Assembly (NCBI RefSeq): GCF_043195105.1
Contig: NZ_JBAFWO010000002.1
Strand: one strand, 5' to 3'
Source of the DNA: NCEH01 sp002257205
GTDB lineage: Bacteria; Pseudomonadota; Alphaproteobacteria; Rhizobiales; Xanthobacteraceae
DNA length: 64,000 nucleotides
The position numbers were made by a program, and so were the translations under genes. Within the stretch, counting starts at the first letter, position 1, and the number at the start of each line of letters is the position of its first letter. This document shows positions 35,235-43,225 of this stretch, piece by piece. The notes beneath the pieces are model-generated. The model ran no database searches. It was not told the origin of the DNA and worked only from the letters and a program-made list of their open reading frames with translations.

Positions 35235-35263
35235 TTGCCCTTTTGCCCCCCTTCGCCTATAAG
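35235..35263 (+). promoter_or_regulatory. Probable sigma-70 type promoter of the rpsB-tsf supercluster
   Basis: TTGCCC (35235-35240) and TATAAG (35258-35263) are spaced exactly 17 bases apart. The expected start site leaves a leader of about 95 bases before the GTG of rpsB, long enough for regulatory RNA structure. The -10 matches the one proposed for dksA. Confidence 0.55.
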
Positions 35264-35366
35264 CCGCGCCATTCCGCACGCGGACAGTCGGCCAATTGGC
35301 CAATCCGGTGCCTTCGTCCCTGACGGGCCGAGGGTACGTCCGCGGAGGCTCAACCGGAGAATAGAA

Positions 35367-36368
35367 GTGGCAATTCCTGATTATTCCATGCGTCAGCTTT
35401 TGGAAGCTGGCGTGCATTTCGGTCACCAGTCGCACCGCTGGAACCCCAAGATGGCGCCGTATATCTTCGGCGTCCGCAACAACATCCACATCATCGACCT
35501 GTCGCAGACCGTGCCGGCGCTCCATCGCGCGCTTCAGGCCGTGTCCGACACGGTGGCCAATGGCGGCCGCGTGCTGTTCGTCGGCACCAAGCGCCAGGCC
35601 GCGGACCAGGTGGCTGACGCCGCCCGCCGCTCGGCGCAGTATTTCGTGAATTCCCGTTGGCTGGGCGGCATGCTCACCAATTGGAAGACGATTTCCAATT
35701 CCATCGCCCGGCTCAAGAAGCTGGAAGAGATGCTGGCCGGCCCCGAGGCGGGCTCGGGCTACACCAAGAAGGAGCGCCTGACGCTCTCCCGTGAAAAGGA
35801 GAAGCTGGAACGCGCCCTCGGTGGCATCCGCGACATGGGCGGCCTGCCCGACCTGCTGTTCGTGATCGACACGAACAAGGAAGACATCGCCGTGAAGGAG
35901 GCCCAGCGCCTCGGCATCCCGGTGGCGGCCATCCTCGATACCAATTGCGATCCCGACGGCATCGCCTTCCCGGTTCCCGGCAATGACGATGCTGGCCGCG
36001 CGATCCAGCTCTATTGCGATCTGGTCGCCCGCGCCGCCATCGACGGCATTTCCCGCGGCGCCGGCGATTTCGGCGATGTGGGCGCCGCCGAGGAGCCCCT
36101 GATCGAGGACCTGCCCGCCGAGCTGAGCGTGTGGTCCACCTTCGAGCCCCTCTCCGGTCCGCGCGGCGTTGCCGACGACCTGAAGAAGCTGACGGGCGTG
36201 AGCCCGGAGATCGAGCAGAAGCTCAACGATCTCGGCATCTTCCACTTCACCCAGATCGCCGGCCTGGATGCCCAGGACGCGCACCACATCGGTGAAGAAG
36301 TGGGTCTGCCCGGCCGCGTCGACGGCTGGATCGCCCAGGCGAAGGAGTTCTCCGCCGAAGTGGAGTGA
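35367..36368 (+). CDS. rpsB: 30S ribosomal protein S2, long form
   Basis: A 333-residue S2 that binds 16S rRNA and anchors S1 in the small subunit. The core ('MRQLLEAGVHFGHQSHRWNPKM' N-terminal region, 'NSRWLGGMLTNWKT', 'IPVAAILDTNCDPD') ends near residue 235. A ~90-residue extension follows whose last part ('DDLKKLTGVSPEIEQKLNDL' and on) resembles a helix-hairpin-helix fold. E. coli S2 is 241 residues; long forms are usual in Hyphomicrobiales. It starts with GTG after GGAGA; the longer upstream frame runs through the promoter and is rejected. Confidence 0.95.
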   Translation: MAIPDYSMRQLLEAGVHFGHQSHRWNPKMAPYIFGVRNNIHIIDLSQTVPALHRALQAVSDTVANGGRVLFVGTKRQAADQVADAARRSAQYFVNSRWLGGMLTNWKTISNSIARLKKLEEMLAGPEAGSGYTKKERLTLSREKEKLERALGGIRDMGGLPDLLFVIDTNKEDIAVKEAQRLGIPVAAILDTNCDPDGIAFPVPGNDDAGRAIQLYCDLVARAAIDGISRGAGDFGDVGAAEEPLIEDLPAELSVWSTFEPLSGPRGVADDLKKLTGVSPEIEQKLNDLGIFHFTQIAGLDAQDAHHIGEEVGLPGRVDGWIAQAKEFSAEVE

Positions 36369-36472
36369 TCCCTTCCCCGGAGGTCATTTGAGTGAAGGGG
36401 CGATAAGCGCCCCGGCGGCCGGCTTGGGCACCCCCTTGCCGGCCGTGGCATGAGAAAAAGAGGAAGCTGAGC

Positions 36473-37399
36473 ATGGCCGCGATCACTGCAGCTCTCGTGA
36501 AGGAACTGCGCGACAAGACTGGCGCCGGCATGATGGACTGCAAGGCCGCTCTGACCGAGACCGCCGGCGACATCGAAGCTGCCATCGACTGGCTGCGCAA
36601 GAAGGGTCTCGCCAAGGCCGCCAAGAAGGCCGGCCGCGTGGCCGCCGAAGGCCTCGTTTCGGTGGAATCCTCGGGCCATTATGCGGTCGCGCTGGAAGTG
36701 AATGCCGAGACCGACTTCGTCGCCCGCAATGCCGATTTCCAGGCGTTCGTGCGCGAAGCCGCCAAGATCGCCCTCAACACCGACGGCTCGCTCGAAGCCC
36801 TGGCCGCCGCCCATTTCCCGGGTGAGAGCGTGACGGTGTCCGAGAAGCTCGCGACCCTGATCGCCACCATCGGCGAGAACATGACGCTGCGCCGCGTCGC
36901 CAAGCTCCAGGTCGAGCATGGCGTGATCGCGTCTTATGTGCACGGCACGGTGTCCGAGGGCCTCGGCCGCATCGGCGTGCTGGTTGCGCTCGAATCCAAG
37001 GGCGATGTGGAGAAGCTCTCCACCCTCGGCCGCCAGATCGCCATGCATGTCGCGGCGCTGAGCCCGCTGGCGCTCGATGCCTCGGGCATCGACGAGAGCG
37101 TGGTCGCCCGCGAGAAGGCGATCCTGCTCGAGAAGCACCAGGGCAAGCCCGCCAACGTGCAGGACAAGATCGCCGAAAGCGGCATCAAGACCTTCTTCAA
37201 GGAAGTCACCCTGCTGGAGCAGCCGTTCGTGCATGACGGCTCCAAGTCAGTGGCCCAGGTGCTGAAGGAAGCCGAGGGCGGCGTCGGCGCGCCGGTGAAG
37301 CTCACGGCGTTTGTGCGCTACGCGCTCGGCGAAGGCATCGAGAAAGAAGAGAGCGACTTCGCAGCCGAAGTCGCCGCTACAGTCGCGGGTCAGTCCTGA
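36473..37399 (+). CDS. tsf: Elongation factor Ts
   Basis: A 308-residue guanine-nucleotide exchange factor for EF-Tu. It has the N-terminal UBA-like domain 'LVKELRDKTGAGMMDCKAAL' and the classic 'ETDFVARN' motif with the Asp-Phe that displaces Mg in EF-Tu. It follows rpsB by 104 bases, the standard arrangement. The ATG follows GAGGAAG. Confidence 0.97.
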   Translation: MAAITAALVKELRDKTGAGMMDCKAALTETAGDIEAAIDWLRKKGLAKAAKKAGRVAAEGLVSVESSGHYAVALEVNAETDFVARNADFQAFVREAAKIALNTDGSLEALAAAHFPGESVTVSEKLATLIATIGENMTLRRVAKLQVEHGVIASYVHGTVSEGLGRIGVLVALESKGDVEKLSTLGRQIAMHVAALSPLALDASGIDESVVAREKAILLEKHQGKPANVQDKIAESGIKTFFKEVTLLEQPFVHDGSKSVAQVLKEAEGGVGAPVKLTAFVRYALGEGIEKEESDFAAEVAATVAGQS

Positions 37400-37419
37400 T
37401 CGGGGCGGGGGAGGGGGCC

Positions 37420-38136
37420 ATGTCCGACCTTCCCTATCCCCGCGTCCTCATCAAGGTCTCCGGCGAGGCCTTGATGGGACCGGAGCCGTTCGGGCTCCAT
37501 CCCCCGACCGTGACGCGGATCGCCCGCGATCTCGTGGCCGTGCGTGCGCTCGGCTGCGAGGTTGCCGTGGTTGTCGGCGGCGGCAATATCCTGCGGGGCG
37601 CGCGGGTGGCCGGCGAGGACCTCAATCGGTCCACCGCCGATCATATGGGCATGCTCGCCACCGTCATGAACTGCCTCGCCCTGGAGCAGGCGGTGGAAGC
37701 AGCCGGCGAACCGGCCCGCACCATGTCCGCCATTCCCATGCCCACCGTCTGCGAACCCTATGCCCGCCAGCCGGCCATGCGGCATCTGCGGCGGGGGCGG
37801 ATCGTGCTGCTGGCGGGCGGTACGGGTAATCCGTACTTCACCACTGACACGGGCGCGGTGCTGCGCGCGGCAGAACTGAGCTGCGATGCCGTTCTCAAGG
37901 CGACCAATGTGGACGGCGTCTATACCGCCGACCCCAAGCTCGACCCCAACGCTCGCCGCTATGACCGCCTCACCCATGATCAGGCGCTCGCCTACGATCT
38001 GAAGGTGATGGATGCCGCTGCGTTCGCCCTTGCCCGTGAAGCCGCCTTGCCGATAATCGTCTTTTCTATTCGCGAGCCGGGTGCCATCGTGGCGGCCGCC
38101 AAGGGCGAAGGCCACGTCACCGTGGTTGCGCCTTAA
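37420..38136 (+). CDS. pyrH: Uridylate kinase
   Basis: A 238-residue UMP kinase of the amino-acid-kinase fold, making UDP for nucleotide and envelope precursor synthesis. Motifs: 'RVLIKVSGEALMG', 'VVVGGGNILRG', 'RRGRIVLLAGGTGNPYFTTDT' region and 'KATNVDGVYTADPK'. The ATG follows GGAGG 20 bases after tsf. The 221-base gap to frr contains short palindromes but no gene. Confidence 0.96.
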   Translation: MSDLPYPRVLIKVSGEALMGPEPFGLHPPTVTRIARDLVAVRALGCEVAVVVGGGNILRGARVAGEDLNRSTADHMGMLATVMNCLALEQAVEAAGEPARTMSAIPMPTVCEPYARQPAMRHLRRGRIVLLAGGTGNPYFTTDTGAVLRAAELSCDAVLKATNVDGVYTADPKLDPNARRYDRLTHDQALAYDLKVMDAAAFALAREAALPIIVFSIREPGAIVAAAKGEGHVTVVAP

Positions 38137-38357
38137 GGGCTTAAGTCGGGAGTAGCGACGCGTCGTGGTCTGTCGGTCTGCATCAAGCGGGTGCCGGCGG
38201 GGCGGCCGTCTCGCCGGTGCGCGGCGCCCGGCGGGTGTCGCGTATTTCCCGGGTGTCCCGGGTTTCAGAGACCTTGGCCTTCGGCCTTGTCGTCAGGCGG
38301 GGCGGGAAGGACAGAACCGGCATGTCGCGCCGGGAAAATGAAGAACAGGAATTTGCC

Positions 38358-38921
38358 ATGAGCACCGACGCATTCGACCTTGCCGATCTCAAGCGCCGCA
38401 TGCAGGGCGCGGTGGGCGTGCTGAAGCAGGAACTCGGCGGCCTGCGCACCGGCCGCGCGTCGGCCAGCCTCCTGGAGCCGATCCAGGTGGACGCCTACGG
38501 CACCCACATGCCCATCAGCCAGGTGGCGACGGTCTCGGTTCCCGAGCCGCGCATGCTCTCCGTGCAGGTGTGGGACCGCTCCATGGTCAGCGCCGTGGAA
38601 AAGGCGATCCGCGACAGCAATCTCGGCCTCAACCCCTCCACCGAAGGCCAGGTGATGCGCATCCGCATTCCCGAGCTGAACCAGGAGCGGCGCCAGGAAA
38701 TGGTGAAGGTCGCCCATAAATATGCCGAGGCGGCGCGCGTTTCGGTGCGTCACGTGCGGCGCGATGGCATGGACCTGCTCAAGAAGCTCGAAAAGGACAG
38801 CGAGATCAGCGCCGATGACCTGGAGCGCTTCTCCACCCAGGTGCAGAAGGCGACGGACGAGGTGATCTCCGAACTGGACCAGACCCTCGCCCATAAGGAA
38901 AAGGAAATCCTCTCGGTCTGA
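38358..38921 (+). CDS. frr: Ribosome recycling factor
   Basis: A 187-residue factor that with EF-G splits post-termination ribosomes. The tRNA-mimicking fold is evident in 'LGGLRTGRASASLLEPI', 'RSMVSAVEKAIRDSNLGLNP' and 'YAEAARVSVRHVRRDGMDLL'. The start at 38358 gives the family N-terminus; the longer upstream frame is unsupported. It is followed 10 bases later by uppS. Confidence 0.96.
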   Translation: MSTDAFDLADLKRRMQGAVGVLKQELGGLRTGRASASLLEPIQVDAYGTHMPISQVATVSVPEPRMLSVQVWDRSMVSAVEKAIRDSNLGLNPSTEGQVMRIRIPELNQERRQEMVKVAHKYAEAARVSVRHVRRDGMDLLKKLEKDSEISADDLERFSTQVQKATDEVISELDQTLAHKEKEILSV

Positions 38922-38931
38922 GGAGCATGGC

Positions 38932-39720
38932 ATGAAGGGGGAAGGGGCCATGTCGGTGCGCAACGGCGCCTCAGCGACGCCAGTCATGGGCGGCGCGTGC
39001 ATTCCGGTGCACGTGGGCGTCATCATGGACGGCAACGGGCGCTGGGCGACGGCGCGCAACCTGCCCCGGTTCGAAGGCCACCGGCGCGGGCTCGAGGCGC
39101 TGCGCCGGTGCGTGCGGGCGGCGCGTGAGATCGGCATCCGCTATCTCACCATCTACAGCTTCTCCAGCGAGAACTGGTCGCGTCCGGCGAGCGAGGTCTC
39201 CGACCTCATGGGCCTCCTGAAGCGGTTCGTCCGGCACGATCTGGCCGAGCTGCACAGCGCCAATGTGCGGGTCCGCATCATCGGCGAACGGGCAGAGCTC
39301 GCCCGCGACATCTGCCAGCTGCTGGACGAGGCGGAAGCCCTCACCAAGGACAATACCGGCCTCACCCTGGTGGTGGCGTTCAATTATGGCGGGCGGCAGG
39401 AGATCGCCGCCGCCGCCGCGCGCCTCGCTGCGGAGGCGGTGGCCGGCAAGATCCGGCCACAGGACATCAGCGCGGACATGATCACCGCCCGCCTCGACAC
39501 CGCCGGCATTCCCGACCCGGACCTGATCGTGCGCACCAGCGGCGAGCAGCGGCTCTCCAATTTCCTGCTCTGGCAGGGCGCCTATTCGGAACTCGTGTTC
39601 CTGCCCATCTATTGGCCCGAGTTCGACCATGCCGCGCTGGTGGGCGCCATCGAGGAATATGCCCGGCGTGACCGTCGGTTCGGCGGCATCGCCGCCCGCG
39701 CCGGCAGCGTGCGCACGTGA
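38932..39720 (+). CDS. uppS: Undecaprenyl diphosphate synthase
   Basis: A 262-residue cis-prenyltransferase that builds the C55 lipid carrier for peptidoglycan and polysaccharides. It has 'HVGVIMDGNGRWA' with the catalytic Asp, 'RFEGHRRGLEALR', 'YSFSSENWSRP' and 'DPDLIVRTSGEQRLSNFLLWQ' regions. I chose ATG 38932, which has AGGAG six bases upstream; ATG 38950 (after AAGGGG) is an alternative. The stop overlaps cdsA (GTGA). Confidence 0.94.
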   Translation: MKGEGAMSVRNGASATPVMGGACIPVHVGVIMDGNGRWATARNLPRFEGHRRGLEALRRCVRAAREIGIRYLTIYSFSSENWSRPASEVSDLMGLLKRFVRHDLAELHSANVRVRIIGERAELARDICQLLDEAEALTKDNTGLTLVVAFNYGGRQEIAAAAARLAAEAVAGKIRPQDISADMITARLDTAGIPDPDLIVRTSGEQRLSNFLLWQGAYSELVFLPIYWPEFDHAALVGAIEEYARRDRRFGGIAARAGSVRT

Positions 39721-40529
39721 TCGGCGGAAAAGACCTCGGCCCGCGCACCCTTTCCGCCGCCATCTTGGCGCCGCTCGTCCTGGCGATCACCTGGTTCGGC
39801 GGCTGGCCGTTTGCGCTGATCTGGGCGCTCGCGGGCATCGCTATCGTTTACGAATGCGGCACCGTGGCACGCGTGACGCCGCGCCTGCCGTCGATCGCCA
39901 TTGGCGGGGCGGCCGTGCTGGCCGCGAGCGCGGTGCTTGCCGCCACCGGGTCCGGCGCGGGGGCGACGATGATCTGCCTTGCCGGCGCGGTGCTCGCCAT
40001 CCTGATCGCGCGCGGCCGCCTTTGGGCGGGAGCGGGGGTTTTATGCGGGGCGGTGGCCAGCCTGCCCATCGTCGCGCTGCGCGATACCGACCAATTGGGC
40101 TTCGTCGCCGTGCTGTTCCTCTATGCGGTGGTGTGGAGCACGGACATCGGCGCCTATTTCACCGGCCGCACCTTCGGTGGCCCCAAGCTGTGGCCGCGCC
40201 TTTCGCCCAACAAGACCTGGTCCGGCGCGGTGGGCGGCGCGCTCTGCGGCATGGGGGCGGGAATCGCGCTGCTGCTCGCGGCGGGGCTCGTGTTCAGCCC
40301 AATGTGGGTGGTGCTTGGCATTGTCCTGAGCGCGGTGGCGCAATCCGGCGATCTTGCCGAATCGGCCTTCAAGCGGGCGTTCGGGGTGAAGGATACCGGA
40401 AGCCTCATTCCCGGACATGGCGGCGTGCTGGACCGACTGGACGGATTTCTCGCCGCGGTGCTGCTCGCAGGCCTGATCGGCTTTGCCCGCAACGACCTCG
40501 CCCCAGCGGCGGGTCTGCTTTTGTGGTAG
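39717..40529 (+). CDS. cdsA: Phosphatidate cytidylyltransferase
   Basis: A 270-residue integral membrane enzyme making CDP-diacylglycerol from phosphatidate and CTP, the entry to phospholipid synthesis. Several hydrophobic helices are followed by the C-terminal signature 'KRAFGVKDTGSLIPGHGGVLDRLDG' region. The GTG start overlaps the uppS stop. dxr begins 10 bases downstream. Confidence 0.94.
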   Translation: MIGGKDLGPRTLSAAILAPLVLAITWFGGWPFALIWALAGIAIVYECGTVARVTPRLPSIAIGGAAVLAASAVLAATGSGAGATMICLAGAVLAILIARGRLWAGAGVLCGAVASLPIVALRDTDQLGFVAVLFLYAVVWSTDIGAYFTGRTFGGPKLWPRLSPNKTWSGAVGGALCGMGAGIALLLAAGLVFSPMWVVLGIVLSAVAQSGDLAESAFKRAFGVKDTGSLIPGHGGVLDRLDGFLAAVLLAGLIGFARNDLAPAAGLLLW

Positions 40530-40539
40530 GTCTTTCGCC

Positions 40540-41712
40540 ATGACCGTCATTTCCATCCTCGGGGTCACCGGCTCGGTGGGCCGCAGCACGATGAAGGTGC
40601 TGAGCGAAGCGCCCGGCCGCTATCGCGTGGAAGCGATCGCAGGCGGGCGCGATCCGCAGGCCCTCGCGCAGGTCGCGCGCGATCTCAACGCCCGTTTCGC
40701 CGCCATCGCCGATCCGACCAAGGGCGCGGAACTCGCCGACCTGCTCGCGGGCACGGGAATCGCAAGCGGCGCGGGTCCTTCGGCCATCATCGAGGCGGCC
40801 CAGCGCGAGGCGAATCTCGTGGTCGCCGCCATTTCCGGCGTTGCCGGCCTTGCGCCCACGGTCGCGGCCTTCGGGTCCGGTCGGCGGCTCGCGGTCGCCA
40901 ACAAGGAATGCCTCGTGGCGGCCGGCGCATTCTTCATCGCCGAGGCCGCGCGCACCGGCACCACCTTGCTGCCCATGGATTCCGAGCATAACGCCATCTA
41001 TCAGGCGCTCGGCGCCGGGCCGCGCGCGGATGTGGAGCGGGTGACCATCACTGCTTCCGGCGGCCCGTTCCGCACCGCCCCGCGCGAGCAGATCGCCCGC
41101 GCCCGCGCCGCCGATGCGCTGAAGCACCCCAATTGGTCGATGGGCGCCAAGATCACCATCGATTCTGCCACCTTGATGAACAAGGGGCTGGAGCTGATCG
41201 AGGCGCACCATTTGTTCGCGATTCCCGCCAGCCAGCTGGAAGCGGTGGTGCATCCCGAATCGGTGGTGCATGGCCTCGTCTCGTTCCGCGATGGATCGGT
41301 GGTCGCCGGTCTGGCCATTCCGGACATGTGCGTACCCATCGCCCATTGCCTCGGCTTTCCCGACCGGCTGGAAACCTCTTGTCGGCGGCTGGATCTCACC
41401 AAGGTGGGCCGGCTGACTTTCGAGGCGCCGGATCTCGAGCGATTCCCCGCCTTGCGCCTCGCCATGGAAGCCATGGAAGCGGGCGGAAGCGCCCCGACCA
41501 TCCTCAACGGCGCGAACGAGATCGCAGTCGCGGCCTTCCTTGAGGGGGCGATCGGCATGTTCGGCATCGCGGCCGTCGTCGAGGAGACGCTGGCGACGCT
41601 ACCCGCCGGCGGTTCGCCGGCCTCGCTGGCGGAGGCTTTGGCGCTGGATGCGCAGGCGCGCCGCGTCGCGGTGTCGCTGCTGCCGAAATATGCCGCAGCG
41701 GCAGTCGCCTGA
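40540..41712 (+). CDS. dxr: 1-deoxy-D-xylulose 5-phosphate reductoisomerase
   Basis: A 390-residue NADPH-dependent enzyme of the MEP isoprenoid pathway, supplying precursors for UppS. The nucleotide site is 'ILGVTGSVGRST', the metal/substrate site 'LLPMDSEHNAIYQAL', then 'ITASGGPFR', 'HPNWSMGAKITIDSATLMNKGLE' and the C-terminal 'NGANEIAVAAFL' (separate motifs). The start at 40540 gives the family N-terminus. Confidence 0.96.
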   Translation: MTVISILGVTGSVGRSTMKVLSEAPGRYRVEAIAGGRDPQALAQVARDLNARFAAIADPTKGAELADLLAGTGIASGAGPSAIIEAAQREANLVVAAISGVAGLAPTVAAFGSGRRLAVANKECLVAAGAFFIAEAARTGTTLLPMDSEHNAIYQALGAGPRADVERVTITASGGPFRTAPREQIARARAADALKHPNWSMGAKITIDSATLMNKGLELIEAHHLFAIPASQLEAVVHPESVVHGLVSFRDGSVVAGLAIPDMCVPIAHCLGFPDRLETSCRRLDLTKVGRLTFEAPDLERFPALRLAMEAMEAGGSAPTILNGANEIAVAAFLEGAIGMFGIAAVVEETLATLPAGGSPASLAEALALDAQARRVAVSLLPKYAAAAVA

Positions 41713-41813
41713 GTGCGGTTGCGGCCGGTGATCGCTTTCGCGCTTGCCTAAGTTTGCCGCAAAGGCATCCTAAGGCTCTGCGCTGGGGCATTCGGCCTCA
41801 TCTCCTGTGGATC

Positions 41814-41840
41814 GCAAAGGCCGCGCGGCGCGGCCTTTGC
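41814..41840. repeat. Strong hairpin between dxr and rseP
   Basis: A perfect 11-bp stem (41814-41824 with 41830-41840) with a GCGGC loop lies in the 198-base gap between dxr and rseP. No T-run follows on either strand. It may be a processing or attenuation element separating isoprenoid genes from envelope genes. Confidence 0.5.
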
Positions 41841-41910
41841 CCAACATTCGGTGCCATCGGCTGCGCGGCGCTTCGCCACGGGCCGGCGCGGCGCGCGCGA
41901 GGAACGGACG

Positions 41911-43056
41911 ATGGAAGTGTTTGCGAGTCTGGGCGCCTGGGGCACCTCGCTCCTCGGCTATGTGGTGCCGTTCCTTTTCGTGCTGACTCTGGTGGTGTTT
42001 TTTCACGAGCTTGGCCATTTCTGGGTGGCGCGGCGCGCGGGCGTGCGGGTCTTGACCTTCTCCCTGGGCTTTGGCCCGGAGATCGCCGGCTTCAACGACC
42101 GCCACGGCACGCGCTGGCGGCTCGCCGCTGTGCCGCTCGGCGGCTACGTGCGATTCTTCGGTGACGAGGACGCCGCGAGCACGCCGAACACGGAAAAGCT
42201 GCGGCAGATGACCCCGCAGGAGCGCAAGGAAAGCTTCTTTTACGCGCCGCTCGCGTGGCGTGCCGCCATTGTCGCGGCCGGGCCGATCGCCAATTTCATC
42301 CTCGCGGTGGTCATTTTCTCCATGGTCTTCATGGTGTTCGGCCGCCAGGTGACGGCGCCGCGCGTGGATCAGGTGGCCGCCGGCAGTGCCGCCGAGCAGG
42401 CTGGATTCGCACCGGGCGACCTGGTGCTCTCCATTGACGGCACGCCCGTGGAGAGCTTCGCCGACATGCAGCGCATTGTCGGCTCCAATGCCGGCGAAGC
42501 CTTGAGCTTCAAGGTGGAGCGCGGCAGTTCCGAGCTTTCGCTGACCGCGACCCCGCAATTGCGCGAGGTGAAGGACGCGTTCGGGAATGCGCACAAGATG
42601 GGGTTGCTGGGTATTTCCCGTTCGCTCGCGGCCGCGGATGTGACCACGCGCCGCTATGGCCCGGTGGAAGCGATCGGCATGGGGGCGCAGGAGACCTGGT
42701 TCGTGGTCGCGCGCACCTTCGACTATCTCGGCGGCCTGATCGCGGGGCGGGAATCAGCCGATCAGCTGGGCGGCCCGATCCGCATCGCCCAGGTGTCCGG
42801 GCAGGTAGCCACCTATGGAATCGGTGCGCTTCTATCCCTCGCTGCGGTTCTTTCGGTTTCCATCGGACTTCTTAACCTCTTTCCGATCCCGCTGTTGGAC
42901 GGGGGGCACCTGCTGTTCTACGCTGTGGAAGCGGTGCGCGGGCGGCCGCTCAGTGCCCGCACGCAGGACATCGGTTTTCGCATCGGCCTCGCCATTGTGT
43001 TGATGCTGATGGTTTTTGCCACATGGAACGACGTGCTGCACTTGGCCACCATGTGA
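41911..43056 (+). CDS. rseP: RIP metalloprotease RseP
   Basis: A 381-residue site-2 membrane protease. The zinc motif HELGH is at residues 32-36 in the first helix; a PDZ domain follows at about residues 130-200 ('AEQAGFAPGDLVLSIDGTPV'), and the third-ligand motif 'NLFPIPLLDGGHL' is near residue 325. It cleaves membrane-bound regulators and remnant signal peptides. The ATG follows GAGGAA; a longer frame from 41851 has no support. It sits immediately upstream of bamA, as is common. Confidence 0.95.
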   Translation: MEVFASLGAWGTSLLGYVVPFLFVLTLVVFFHELGHFWVARRAGVRVLTFSLGFGPEIAGFNDRHGTRWRLAAVPLGGYVRFFGDEDAASTPNTEKLRQMTPQERKESFFYAPLAWRAAIVAAGPIANFILAVVIFSMVFMVFGRQVTAPRVDQVAAGSAAEQAGFAPGDLVLSIDGTPVESFADMQRIVGSNAGEALSFKVERGSSELSLTATPQLREVKDAFGNAHKMGLLGISRSLAAADVTTRRYGPVEAIGMGAQETWFVVARTFDYLGGLIAGRESADQLGGPIRIAQVSGQVATYGIGALLSLAAVLSVSIGLLNLFPIPLLDGGHLLFYAVEAVRGRPLSARTQDIGFRIGLAIVLMLMVFATWNDVLHLATM

Positions 43057-43225
43057 AAAAGGGGCCAGTCGTGGCGCAGCGGCCACGGTCGGCGGAAAAG
43101 CGGAAGCCGCTGGTGGGACAGGCGTTTGCAGTGCGGGGAAAAGCCTGTACAAGCGCCTCGACGGTGAGAATCCGAGCGCCCAGGCGCCCGGGTTTGAGAA
43201 CAACGAATTCAAGGTTGCGCGCCAT

